Source: Xanthomarina sp. F1114 (GTDB lineage: Bacteria; Bacteroidota; Bacteroidia; Flavobacteriales; Flavobacteriaceae). From it: a DNA stretch of 64,000 bases. The notes beneath the pieces were generated by a model. That model did no database searches. It had not been told where the DNA came from and saw nothing but the letters and a program-made list of their open reading frames with translations. Each line of letters begins with the position of its first letter. The stretch's first letter is position 1. The position numbers and the translations under genes are program-made. The stretch is from assembly GCF_026410255.1 (NCBI RefSeq), contig NZ_JAPMLL010000010.1, forward strand, positions 1 through 64,000, in the 5' to 3' direction. Shown in pieces: positions 54,660 through 63,134 of this stretch.

Positions 54660-56063
54660 ATGAAGACATTTAGTTTATACACACATTATAAAAAAATACT
54701 TGCAGATACCATGACGCCTGTCAGCATTTATCTTAAAATACGGGATAAATTCCCCAATAGTATTCTATTAGAAAGTAGCGATTACCGTGTAAACCACAAC
54801 AGCTTTTCGTATATCTGTTGCAATCCAATTGCCTCTATAGAAGTAAAAGACGAAGTAATTACTCAAACCTTTCCTGATGGGAGTATTTTTAAAAGCAAAA
54901 TAGATAAAAACACACATGTTCCAGATCTGCTCCATAAATTTACAAAACGTTTTAAAATACAATCTGACAAGAATTTCAAATTTATAAATAATGGCATTTT
55001 CGGATATATAGCTTACGATGCCGTTCGATATTTTGAAGATATTAGTATTTCAAAAAAGGAAAACAACCTTCGCATTCCAGACATTTATTATACTGTTTAT
55101 CAAAACATTATTGCCATAGATCATTTTAAAAATGAAGCCTATATATTTGCTCATTGTTTTAATGCTGAAAATAATATAGACACCTTACTTCAACTTATAA
55201 AGTCTAAAAACTTTGCCGCTTTCAGTTTTTCAGCACAAGGTAAAACCAAATCAAACCTTAGCGATAATGAATACAAAGAGCAAGTTGATCTTGCAAAAAA
55301 ACACTGTGCTCGTGGCGATGTATTTCAATTAGTGCTTTCAAAAAAATTCTCTCAAGACTTTAAGGGCGACGACTTTAATGTGTATCGGGCGCTACGCAGT
55401 ATCAATCCCTCACCTTATCTCTTTTATTTCGATTATGGGAATTTCAAAATCTTTGGAAGCTCTCCAGAAGCACAATTGGTTATTAATAAGAATAAAGCTG
55501 AAATTCACCCAATTGCAGGAACTTTTAAACGCACTGGAAACGATGAAAAAGATGCTGAATTAGCAAAAAAACTAGCATCGGATAATAAGGAAAATGCCGA
55601 ACACGTCATGTTGGTCGATTTAGCGAGAAACGATTTAAGTAGAAACGGAAGTGAGGTGGAAGTACAGAAATACAGAGAAGTTCAATTTTTTTCGCACGTC
55701 ATACATTTAGTGAGTAAAGTAGTTGGTACTGTACATAAAAACACAAAAACCATGCAAGTTGTAGCAGACACATTTCCAGCGGGGACTTTAAGTGGTGCTC
55801 CCAAATATAAAGCGATGCAGCTTATTGAAAAATACGAAAAAACCAATAGAGGCTTTTATGGTGGAGCCATTGGTTTTATGGATTTTGAAGGAAATTTTAA
55901 TCACGCCATAATGATTAGAACCTTTTTAAGCAAAGATCATCAATTACATTGGCAGGCTGGAGCTGGTTTGGTGTCAAAATCAAATCCTGAAGACGAACTA
56001 CAGGAAGTTTATAATAAATTAGGAGCCTTAACAAAAGCTATTGAAATTGCGGAGGAGATATAA
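54660..56063 (+). CDS. trpE: Anthranilate synthase component I
   Basis: A 467-residue chorismate-utilising enzyme. ATG at 54660 is chosen over an in-frame GTG at 54633. The N-terminal Trp-feedback motif LLES-x10-S is intact at 36-50. The C-terminal core carries FQLVLSKKFSQ, SSPEAQLV, PIAGTFKRTG, LVDLARNDLSRNG and PAGTLSGAPKYKAM. It uses ammonia from TrpG to make anthranilate. First gene of the trp operon, 125 bp before trpG. Confidence 0.97.
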   Translation: MKTFSLYTHYKKILADTMTPVSIYLKIRDKFPNSILLESSDYRVNHNSFSYICCNPIASIEVKDEVITQTFPDGSIFKSKIDKNTHVPDLLHKFTKRFKIQSDKNFKFINNGIFGYIAYDAVRYFEDISISKKENNLRIPDIYYTVYQNIIAIDHFKNEAYIFAHCFNAENNIDTLLQLIKSKNFAAFSFSAQGKTKSNLSDNEYKEQVDLAKKHCARGDVFQLVLSKKFSQDFKGDDFNVYRALRSINPSPYLFYFDYGNFKIFGSSPEAQLVINKNKAEIHPIAGTFKRTGNDEKDAELAKKLASDNKENAEHVMLVDLARNDLSRNGSEVEVQKYREVQFFSHVIHLVSKVVGTVHKNTKTMQVVADTFPAGTLSGAPKYKAMQLIEKYEKTNRGFYGGAIGFMDFEGNFNHAIMIRTFLSKDHQLHWQAGAGLVSKSNPEDELQEVYNKLGALTKAIEIAEEI

Positions 56064-56082
56064 ATTCCTGCGAAGGCAGGAA
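56064..56082. repeat. Palindromic repeat after trpE
   Basis: ATTCCTGC-GAAG-GCAGGAA begins at the first base after the trpE stop. Related arms occur at 56756-56775 and, degenerate, at 56817-56830. Confidence 0.6.
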
Positions 56083-56169
56083 CCTCGTGAATGATAACTA
56101 TTTTAAATTTGAAAATTAACAAATCTCAAATCTTAGCTTATTATTCAAAAAATAAATATTAACAAAAAG

Positions 56170-56188
56170 ATTCCCACTTTCGTGGGAA
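56170..56188. repeat. Palindromic repeat in front of trpG
   Basis: ATTCCCAC-TTTC-GTGGGAA ends directly at the ATG at 56189. It is identical to 19 bases of the element at 23238-23257. Confidence 0.7.
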
Positions 56189-56782
56189 ATGACTATGAAA
56201 AACATATTAGTTATTGATAATTACGACAGTTTTACCTACAACCTGGTTCACTACTTAGAAGATTTAGCGTGTAAAGTAACCGTAAAAAGAAACAACCAAC
56301 TTCATTTAGATGATGTTGAAGCATTTGACAAAATTATACTATCTCCAGGTCCAGGGATTCCAGACGAAGCTGGTCTGCTAAAACCAATTATTAAAAAGTA
56401 TGCTGCCACAAAAAGTATTTTAGGTGTTTGCCTAGGACAGCAAGCTATAGCCGAGGTATTTGGTGGCAAACTAATCAATTTAGAAACAGTATTTCATGGC
56501 GTAGCAACAAAAGTTACAACATGTGTTACAGATGAAGTTTTATTTAATGGCTTGGACAAATCATTTCAAGTTGGAAGATATCACTCGTGGGTAGTAGACA
56601 CCAATCTCCCAAAAGAATTAGAAGCAACCTCTTTTGATGACAATGGACAAATTATGTCTTTAAGACATAAGTTTTACGATGTAAAAGGCGTTCAATATCA
56701 CCCAGAGTCCGTTTTAACACCACATGGAAAACAAATATTAGCAAATTGGTTACAAATTCCTGAAAAAGCAGGAATCCTATAA
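56189..56782 (+). CDS. trpG: Anthranilate synthase component II (glutamine amidotransferase)
   Basis: A 197-residue class I glutamine amidotransferase. Catalytic Cys81 (GVCLGQQAI), His171 and Glu173 (QYHPES). The N-terminus IDNYDSFTYNLVHYL and LSPGPGIP are typical. The start could be 56189 or the ATG two codons later (56195); the first abuts a palindrome. The last eight residues (IPEKAGIL) are encoded within a palindromic repeat and look like an add-on. Confidence 0.95.
   Translation: MTMKNILVIDNYDSFTYNLVHYLEDLACKVTVKRNNQLHLDDVEAFDKIILSPGPGIPDEAGLLKPIIKKYAATKSILGVCLGQQAIAEVFGGKLINLETVFHGVATKVTTCVTDEVLFNGLDKSFQVGRYHSWVVDTNLPKELEATSFDDNGQIMSLRHKFYDVKGVQYHPESVLTPHGKQILANWLQIPEKAGIL
56756..56775. 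repeat. Palindromic repeat inside the 3' end of trpG
   Basis: ATTCCTG-AAAAAG-CAGGAAT (7-bp arms, 6-nt loop) spans the codons for the final IPEKAG residues of TrpG and ends before its stop. It has probably extended the reading frame. Confidence 0.6.
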
Positions 56783-56836
56783 ACAAAAACAATCATTTAA
56801 CACCAATTAAAAAACGTCTGCTATGGCAGGATTAAT

Positions 56837-57835
56837 ATGAAACAAATTTTAAACAGCCTCCAAAATCAAGAGCGTATTTCTAGGGAAGACGCTAAACAAG
56901 TTTTGGTAAATATCTCTAAAGGGAACTATAACCAAAGCCAAATGGCATCTTTTCTAACTGTTTTTATGATGAGAAGTATTACTATTGAAGAACTTTCTGG
57001 GTTTAGAGACGCCCTTTTAGAATTGTGTATTCCAGTAGATCTAGAGGCATACAACACAATCGATTTATGTGGTACTGGCGGGGATGGCAAAGACACGTTT
57101 AATATTTCAACCTTGGCCTCGTTTGTAACAGCTGGAACGGGTATAAACGTAACCAAACACGGAAATTATGGCGTATCATCGACCTGTGGGTCTTCCAATA
57201 TTTTAGAGTATTTAGGTGTAAAGTTTACAACAAACACAGATATTCTAAAACGCTGTTTAGACAAAGCTGGCTTTTGTATTTTACATGCACCGTTATTTCA
57301 CCCAGCCATGAAAAATGTGGCTCCAATTAGACGAGAACTTGGAATGAAAACATTCTTTAATATGCTCGGGCCTATGGTAAACCCTTCGTTTCCTAAACAT
57401 CAACTGGTTGGTGTTTTCAATTTAGAATTACTGCGTATGTACGGTTATTTATATCAAAATACAGATACAAATTACACCATTCTCCACGCTTTAGATGGAT
57501 ATGACGAAATTTCTCTAACAGGACCAACAAAAGTTATTCAAAACAATTCCGAATTTATAATAAGTCCTGAAGATTTTGATGTAGAACCGTTAGAACAAGA
57601 AGCAATTCATGGCGGAAATTCTGTAGCAACTTCAGCAAAAATATTTACTCATATATTAAACGGTCAAGGTACAGAAGCCCAAAACAATGTAGTCTGTGCC
57701 AATGCTGCTATGGCAATTGCAACAGTTACAAAAAAGCCTCTAGCAGACAGTTTTAATTTAGCAAAAGAGTCTTTGGAAAGCGGGAAAGCTCTAAATAGTT
57801 TTAAACAATTAGTAGATATAAGCAATAAAACATGA
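56837..57835 (+). CDS. trpD: Anthranilate phosphoribosyltransferase
   Basis: A 332-residue enzyme that adds phosphoribose from PRPP to anthranilate. The signature DLCGTGGDGKDTFNIST binds PRPP; KHGNYGVSSTCGSSNILEYLG and NVAPIRRELGMKTFFNMLGPMVNP complete the family motifs. It overlaps trpC by four bases (ATGA at 57832-57835), a sign of translational coupling. Confidence 0.97.
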   Translation: MKQILNSLQNQERISREDAKQVLVNISKGNYNQSQMASFLTVFMMRSITIEELSGFRDALLELCIPVDLEAYNTIDLCGTGGDGKDTFNISTLASFVTAGTGINVTKHGNYGVSSTCGSSNILEYLGVKFTTNTDILKRCLDKAGFCILHAPLFHPAMKNVAPIRRELGMKTFFNMLGPMVNPSFPKHQLVGVFNLELLRMYGYLYQNTDTNYTILHALDGYDEISLTGPTKVIQNNSEFIISPEDFDVEPLEQEAIHGGNSVATSAKIFTHILNGQGTEAQNNVVCANAAMAIATVTKKPLADSFNLAKESLESGKALNSFKQLVDISNKT

Positions 57836-58617
57836 ACATTTTAGACAAAATAATAACAGACAAACGTCAAGAACTCATCTTAAAAAAAGAGATCTTCACT
57901 GTAAAAATGCTTGAACAGATTCCTTTTTTTGAGAGAAACACCTTTTCCTTAACCCGGAAATTACAAAATAGCCATTCTGGAATTATTGCCGAATTTAAAA
58001 GGTGCTCCCCTTCAAAGTCCATGATAAATAATACGGCCTTAGTAGAAGATATAGCCATTGGTTATGAAAATGCAGGGGTTTGTGGTATCTCCGTTTTAAC
58101 CGATGAAATATATTTTGGAGGCACATTAGACGATTTAATAACTGCCAGACAAAATTGCAATTTACCCATTCTTAGAAAAGAATTTATAATAGACGAACTT
58201 CAAATTATTGAAGCCAAAGCCTTTGGTGCAGACGTCATTTTATTAATTGCCGCCATCCTGACAAAAGCTGAAATAAAAAGATTTTCAGAATTAGCAAAAA
58301 GCCTGAATTTAGAAGTGCTTTTGGAAGTTCATAACGAAGAAGAACTACATAAATCTCTTATGCCTAGCCTTGATATGATTGGTATTAATAACAGAGATTT
58401 AAAGACCTTTGAAGTGAGTCTTGAAACCAGCAAAACCTTAAGCAAACTTATACCAAACAATTTTCTAAAAGTATCAGAAAGTGGCATTAGTTCTGTTGAA
58501 GCTATTACAGACTTGCAGGCTTATGGCTATCAAGGTTTTTTAATAGGTGAGAATTTTATGAAGACTGAGAATCCTGGAAAAAGTGCCAAAGAATTCATAA
58601 AAAACATAGACAGATGA
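57832..58617 (+). CDS. trpC: Indole-3-glycerol-phosphate synthase
   Basis: A 261-residue TIM barrel. IAEFKRCSPSKS carries catalytic Lys; LTDEIYFGG, LRKEFIIDELQIIEA, LEVHNEEEL, IGINNRDLKTFEV and SESGISS follow in order. Overlaps trpD and trpF by four bases each. Confidence 0.97.
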   Translation: MNILDKIITDKRQELILKKEIFTVKMLEQIPFFERNTFSLTRKLQNSHSGIIAEFKRCSPSKSMINNTALVEDIAIGYENAGVCGISVLTDEIYFGGTLDDLITARQNCNLPILRKEFIIDELQIIEAKAFGADVILLIAAILTKAEIKRFSELAKSLNLEVLLEVHNEEELHKSLMPSLDMIGINNRDLKTFEVSLETSKTLSKLIPNNFLKVSESGISSVEAITDLQAYGYQGFLIGENFMKTENPGKSAKEFIKNIDR

Positions 58618-59246
58618 AGCTAAAAGTTTGCGGTATGAAATACCCTAAAAACATCCAAGAGGTTGCAAGTTTAGAGCCTGATTATCTAGGTTTTATTTTC
58701 TATGAAAAATCGTCACGGTTTTTTGAAAACGAACACTCTATAATACCAAAACAAATAAAGAAAGTTGGTGTTTTTGTAAATGCCGAAGTTTTTGATATTG
58801 TAGAAAAAGTAATAAGACACAAATTAAATATTATTCAACTACATGGCAAGGAAGACGAACTTTATGTATTGCGTTTAAATATGGCTTTAAGGCTATTGTC
58901 TCCAAATGTACTTGTTTGGAAAGTATTTGCTATGGAAGATCATTTCGACTTCAACAAGCTAAAACCTTTTGAAAATAAGGTCGATAAATTCCTTTTCGAT
59001 ACTAAAGGGAATAATCCAGGAGGAAATGGATATACTTTTAATTGGAAAACTTTAAATATTTACCCTTTTACAAAACCATTTATTTTAAGTGGAGGCATAG
59101 GCTTAAACGAATTGGAAAACTTAAAGACATTTTTTAAAAAACCAGTTTCCAAGTATTGCTATGCCATTGATGTTAATAGTAAATTTGAAACATCTCCAGG
59201 ACTAAAAGACATTGAAAAGTTAAAAACATTTATAACGCAATTATGA
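58614..59246 (+). CDS. trpF: Phosphoribosylanthranilate isomerase
   Basis: A 210-residue TIM barrel: [12 protein letters not shown] with the catalytic Cys, [27 protein letters not shown] with catalytic Asp, and LSGGIGL. The family is usually about 200 residues. Overlaps trpC and trpB by four bases each. Confidence 0.95.
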   Translation: MKLKVCGMKYPKNIQEVASLEPDYLGFIFYEKSSRFFENEHSIIPKQIKKVGVFVNAEVFDIVEKVIRHKLNIIQLHGKEDELYVLRLNMALRLLSPNVLVWKVFAMEDHFDFNKLKPFENKVDKFLFDTKGNNPGGNGYTFNWKTLNIYPFTKPFILSGGIGLNELENLKTFFKKPVSKYCYAIDVNSKFETSPGLKDIEKLKTFITQL

Positions 59247-60424
59247 GCTACAATATAAACACAAAAGGTTATTATGGAGATTTTGGAGGTGCTTATATTC
59301 CAGAAATGCTCTATCCAAATGTAGAAGAATTAAGGCAGAATTATTTAAAAATTATGTCGGATTCAGAATTCCAAAAAGAATTCCATCAGCTATTAAAGGA
59401 TTATGTTGGCCGGCCATCTCCCCTCTATTTTGCCAAACGCCTTTCCGAAAAATATGAGACGAACATCTATTTAAAACGCGAAGACCTAAACCACACAGGA
59501 GCTCATAAAATTAATAATACCATAGGTCAAATTCTTATGGCAAAACGCTTAGGAAAACATCGTATTATCGCCGAAACCGGAGCAGGACAACATGGGGTAG
59601 CCACAGCTACTGTTTGTGCTTTAATGGGTTTAGAATGTATTATTTATATGGGAGAAATTGATATTGCTAGACAAGCTCCAAATGTAGCACGAATGAAAAT
59701 GCTTGGTGCAACAGTAATTCCGGCAAAATCAGGAAGTAAAACTCTAAAAGACGCAACTAACGAGGCTATAAGAGACTGGATTAACAATCCAATAAACACA
59801 CATTATATTATAGGTTCTGTGGTTGGGCCTCATCCCTATCCAGACATGGTTGCTAGGTTTCAAGCTATAGTTTCAGAAGAAATTCAATGGCAATTAAAAG
59901 AACAAACGGGGAAAACAAAACCAGACTACATAATAGCTTGTGTTGGCGGTGGTAGTAATGCGGCCGGAGCTTACTACCATTTTTTAGACAATACAGATGT
60001 TAAATTAATTGCCGTAGAAGCTGCTGGAAAAGGCATTCATTCTGGAGAAAGTGCTGCTACCTCTGTATTAGGAAAAGAAGGCATTATCCATGGTAGTAAA
60101 ACACTTTTAATGCAAACAACCGATGGACAAATTACGGAGCCCTACTCCATTTCGGCAGGACTTGATTATCCCGGAGTTGGACCTATGCATGCACATTTGT
60201 ATAAGTCAGGTCGTGCAGAATTTCTATCAATTACAGATAATGAAGCTATGAACGCAGGATTAGAGCTTTGTCAATTAGAAGGAATTATTCCCGCTATAGA
60301 AAGCTCTCATGCCTTAGCCACCTTTAAAAAGAAACAATTTAAACCAAACAATGTTGTTGTGCTAAGTCTATCTGGCCGTGGCGATAAAGATTTAGAAACC
60401 TATATCAATCATTTTAAATTATAG
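59243..60424 (+). CDS. trpB: Tryptophan synthase beta subunit
   Basis: A 393-residue PLP enzyme: [14 protein letters not shown] start, [16 protein letters not shown] with Schiff-base Lys, [23 protein letters not shown] phosphate loop and LSGRGDKD near the end. Converts indole plus serine to tryptophan. It overlaps trpF by four bases but is separated from trpA by 162 bp containing a repeat. Confidence 0.98.
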   Translation: MSYNINTKGYYGDFGGAYIPEMLYPNVEELRQNYLKIMSDSEFQKEFHQLLKDYVGRPSPLYFAKRLSEKYETNIYLKREDLNHTGAHKINNTIGQILMAKRLGKHRIIAETGAGQHGVATATVCALMGLECIIYMGEIDIARQAPNVARMKMLGATVIPAKSGSKTLKDATNEAIRDWINNPINTHYIIGSVVGPHPYPDMVARFQAIVSEEIQWQLKEQTGKTKPDYIIACVGGGSNAAGAYYHFLDNTDVKLIAVEAAGKGIHSGESAATSVLGKEGIIHGSKTLLMQTTDGQITEPYSISAGLDYPGVGPMHAHLYKSGRAEFLSITDNEAMNAGLELCQLEGIIPAIESSHALATFKKKQFKPNNVVVLSLSGRGDKDLETYINHFKL

Positions 60425-60430
60425 CATCAT

Positions 60431-60506
60431 GGCGTTACCACAAGGGTCAGGCTTTCGGCAGTCGCTCTTTGCAAGGAGCTCCAACAACTGCCTCAATCCT
60501 TAACGC
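60431..60506. repeat. 76-bp inverted-repeat element between trpB and trpA
   Basis: The outer ends GCGTTA (60432-60437) and TAACGC (60501-60506) are inverted, and an inner GGCAGT/ACTGCC pair gives a cruciform-like fold. The phrases GGGTCAGGCTTTCGGC, AAGGAGCTCCAACA and CAATCCTTAACGC recall a dispersed repeat of flavobacterial genomes (recalled, not searched). It breaks the otherwise tight trpD-C-F-B spacing. Confidence 0.6.
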
Positions 60507-60586
60507 AGAAGAAAATCTAGGAAGTTGTTTTTTTACTTCAGACTTGATAATTAAGAAATAAAAGACACGCATTTAAGCAATAAAAA

Positions 60587-61351
60587 ATGAATAGAATTAA
60601 TAAAAAACTACTGGAAAACAAAAAACTACTTTCTATATATTTCACAGCAGGTTACCCCAGTCTAGATAATACAGTTTCTATTATAGAAGGTTTAGAAAAA
60701 AACGGTGTAGATATATTAGAAATTGGACTACCATTTAGCGATCCACTTGCCGATGGCCCAACCATTCAAGCGAGCTCCACTCAAGCTCTAAACAACGGAA
60801 TGACGACCAAAGTTCTTTTTACCCAACTTAAAGACATTAGAAAAACTGTTTCTATTCCTCTAATTATCATGGGATATTTTAATCCAATCTTACAGTATGG
60901 CGTAGAAGCCTTTTGTAAAAAATGTCAGGAAGTTGGCATCGACGGACTTATTATTCCAGATTTACCTGTCGATGTTTATCACGATGAGTATCAAGAGATT
61001 TTTGAAAAACACAAACTCATCAATATATTTTTAATCACACCTCAAACAAGTGAAAAACGCATAAGATATATCGATTCTATTTCCAACGGGTTTATCTATA
61101 TGGTAAGTAGCTCTAGTGTTACTGGAAGTCAATCAGGTTTTGGCGAAGCACAAACTCAATACTTTAAACGCATTGCTAATTTAAAGCTTAAAAATCCTCA
61201 AATAGTTGGTTTTGGAATTTCAGATAAAACAACTTTTAACCAAGCCACACAATTTGCAAAAGGTGCCATTATTGGAAGTGCATTTATTAAATATGTATCA
61301 GAATTTGGTGTAAATAATCTCAAAAGGTTTATAAACACTATAAAAGATTAG
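60587..61351 (+). CDS. trpA: Tryptophan synthase alpha subunit
   Basis: A 254-residue TIM barrel: YFTAGYPSLDNT, catalytic Glu45 and Asp56 in LEIGLPFSDPLADGPTIQ, IIMGYFNPI, GLIIPDLPVD, and VSSSSVTGSQSGF. Last gene of the trp operon, 56 bp before the following amidohydrolase. Confidence 0.97.
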   Translation: MNRINKKLLENKKLLSIYFTAGYPSLDNTVSIIEGLEKNGVDILEIGLPFSDPLADGPTIQASSTQALNNGMTTKVLFTQLKDIRKTVSIPLIIMGYFNPILQYGVEAFCKKCQEVGIDGLIIPDLPVDVYHDEYQEIFEKHKLINIFLITPQTSEKRIRYIDSISNGFIYMVSSSSVTGSQSGFGEAQTQYFKRIANLKLKNPQIVGFGISDKTTFNQATQFAKGAIIGSAFIKYVSEFGVNNLKRFINTIKD

Positions 61352-61406
61352 CCAAAACAAAGACAATTTTAATATCTTTATGGTTTCTAATCAACCTTAA
61401 ACCCTA

Positions 61407-63122
61407 ATGAAAAAGTTCACATCAATCCTATTATTAGCTCTTGTTTTCTTTACATCTTGTAAAGAAAAAAGCAAACAAGAAAACACTACTAATATAAGCA
61501 AAGCTACTGTGTATTACGGAGGCGATATTTTAACCATGGAAGGTGAAAAACCTGAATATGCGGAAGCTTTAGTTGTTCGAGACGGTAAAATAGAATTTGT
61601 TGGCGATTCTAATAAAGCTATGGAAATTGCTGGTGCAGGTCACAAAATGATTGACTTGCAAGGAAAAACACTTTTACCAGGATTAATAGATGGACACACA
61701 CACTTTTCTATGTTTTCCACCCAAGCAATTGGAGCTCAAATTCTACCTCCACCAGATGCTGAGGCCAAAGACATTCCTACACTTATCAATATTTTAAAAG
61801 AGTGGAATACACCTGAAAACAGAGAACTGACAGGATGGATTTTTGGAATGGGGTTTGACGACTCGGTTCTTGAGGAAAAACGATTTCCTACCAAACACGA
61901 TCTAGATCAGGTTTCAACTGAATTTCCAATTATAATTGTTCATATTTCTGGACATTTTGCAGTTGTTAATTCAAAGGGCTTGGAAATGCTTAACATCACT
62001 TCTGAAACTAAAGACCCTGAAGGCGGTTTAATTAGACGCGAAAAAAACAACGAGCCTAATGGTGTTTTAGAAGAATTGGCAGCCATCCCATATATGATGA
62101 AAACTTTAATTCCAACAAATAAAGAAGCTGCGGATAAGTTTTTTGAAGCTGGACAAAAAATGGCTGTTTCTTATGGTTATACAACAGCTCAAGATGGTAG
62201 AGTAATGCAAAACCACGAAGATTTAGTCTCATTAGCAAAAGCAGATAAATTAAAAATAGATGTTGTTAGCTATATAGACTATCTATTTGTAGATGAATTT
62301 ATGGATTCTGAATGGAATAGTAAATCTTATATAAACCATTATAGAATTGGCGGAATGAAGGTAACCTTAGATGGGTCGCCACAAGGTAGAACAGCCTGGA
62401 GAACACAACCCTATTTAATTCCACCAGATGGAGCAAAAAAAGATTATTTAGGCTATCCTGCTATTCCAGAAGACAGTGTATTATCTAATATTTACGAAAA
62501 AGCTTTTAAAAATAATTGGCAAATTTTAACCCATGCTAATGGAGATGCTGCAATGGATCAAATGATTCGAACCATGAAGCCTCTTACAGAAAAATATGGT
62601 AATAAAGATAGACGTAACGTCTTAATACATGGGCAATATGTACGAGATGACCAATTAGATTCCTATAAAGAAATGGACGTTATTGCCTCACTTTATCCCC
62701 TGCACACATTTTATTGGGGAGATTGGCACAAAAAAATTATTGGAGATAGTTTAGGTAATAAAATTAGCCCTACAAGAACAGCTCTAAACAAAGGTTTAAA
62801 ACTTACCATACATACAGATGCTCCTGTAGCTTTACCCAATCTTATGCGCGTTGTTTGGATTGCTGTTGAAAGGACTTCTCGTTCCGGAGTAATTATTGGA
62901 GAAGAAGAAAGATTAACTCCTTACGAAGCTTTAAAAGCTATTACCATTTGGTCTGCTTATCAGCATTTTGAAGAAGACACAAAAGGCTCTTTAAAAGCTG
63001 GCAAACTTGCAGATTTAGTTATTCTAGACAAAAACCCTCTAAAAGTGACTCCTTCAGAGATAAAAGATATTGTTGTTTTAGAAACAATTAAAGAAGGAAA
63101 TACAGTGTACAATTCTAATTAA
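61407..63122 (+). CDS. Amidohydrolase family 3 lipoprotein
   Basis: A 571-residue lipoprotein (FFTS-C18 KEK). Metal-site HxH in PGLIDGHTHFSMF, then THANGDAAMDQM, LIHGQYV, IHTDAP, and the C-terminal GSLKAGKLADLVILDKNP. Same family and size class as the protein at 21421-23043. Substrate unknown. It may be cotranscribed from trpA (56 bp gap) but shows no link to Trp synthesis. Confidence 0.85.
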   Translation: MKKFTSILLLALVFFTSCKEKSKQENTTNISKATVYYGGDILTMEGEKPEYAEALVVRDGKIEFVGDSNKAMEIAGAGHKMIDLQGKTLLPGLIDGHTHFSMFSTQAIGAQILPPPDAEAKDIPTLINILKEWNTPENRELTGWIFGMGFDDSVLEEKRFPTKHDLDQVSTEFPIIIVHISGHFAVVNSKGLEMLNITSETKDPEGGLIRREKNNEPNGVLEELAAIPYMMKTLIPTNKEAADKFFEAGQKMAVSYGYTTAQDGRVMQNHEDLVSLAKADKLKIDVVSYIDYLFVDEFMDSEWNSKSYINHYRIGGMKVTLDGSPQGRTAWRTQPYLIPPDGAKKDYLGYPAIPEDSVLSNIYEKAFKNNWQILTHANGDAAMDQMIRTMKPLTEKYGNKDRRNVLIHGQYVRDDQLDSYKEMDVIASLYPLHTFYWGDWHKKIIGDSLGNKISPTRTALNKGLKLTIHTDAPVALPNLMRVVWIAVERTSRSGVIIGEEERLTPYEALKAITIWSAYQHFEEDTKGSLKAGKLADLVILDKNPLKVTPSEIKDIVVLETIKEGNTVYNSN

Positions 63123-63134
63123 AATTAAATATTA

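Noticed and set aside
21421-63122. Two amidohydrolase lipoproteins as a recent duplication
   Set aside because: They share only family motifs; the intervening sequence differs widely, so they are distant paralogues.
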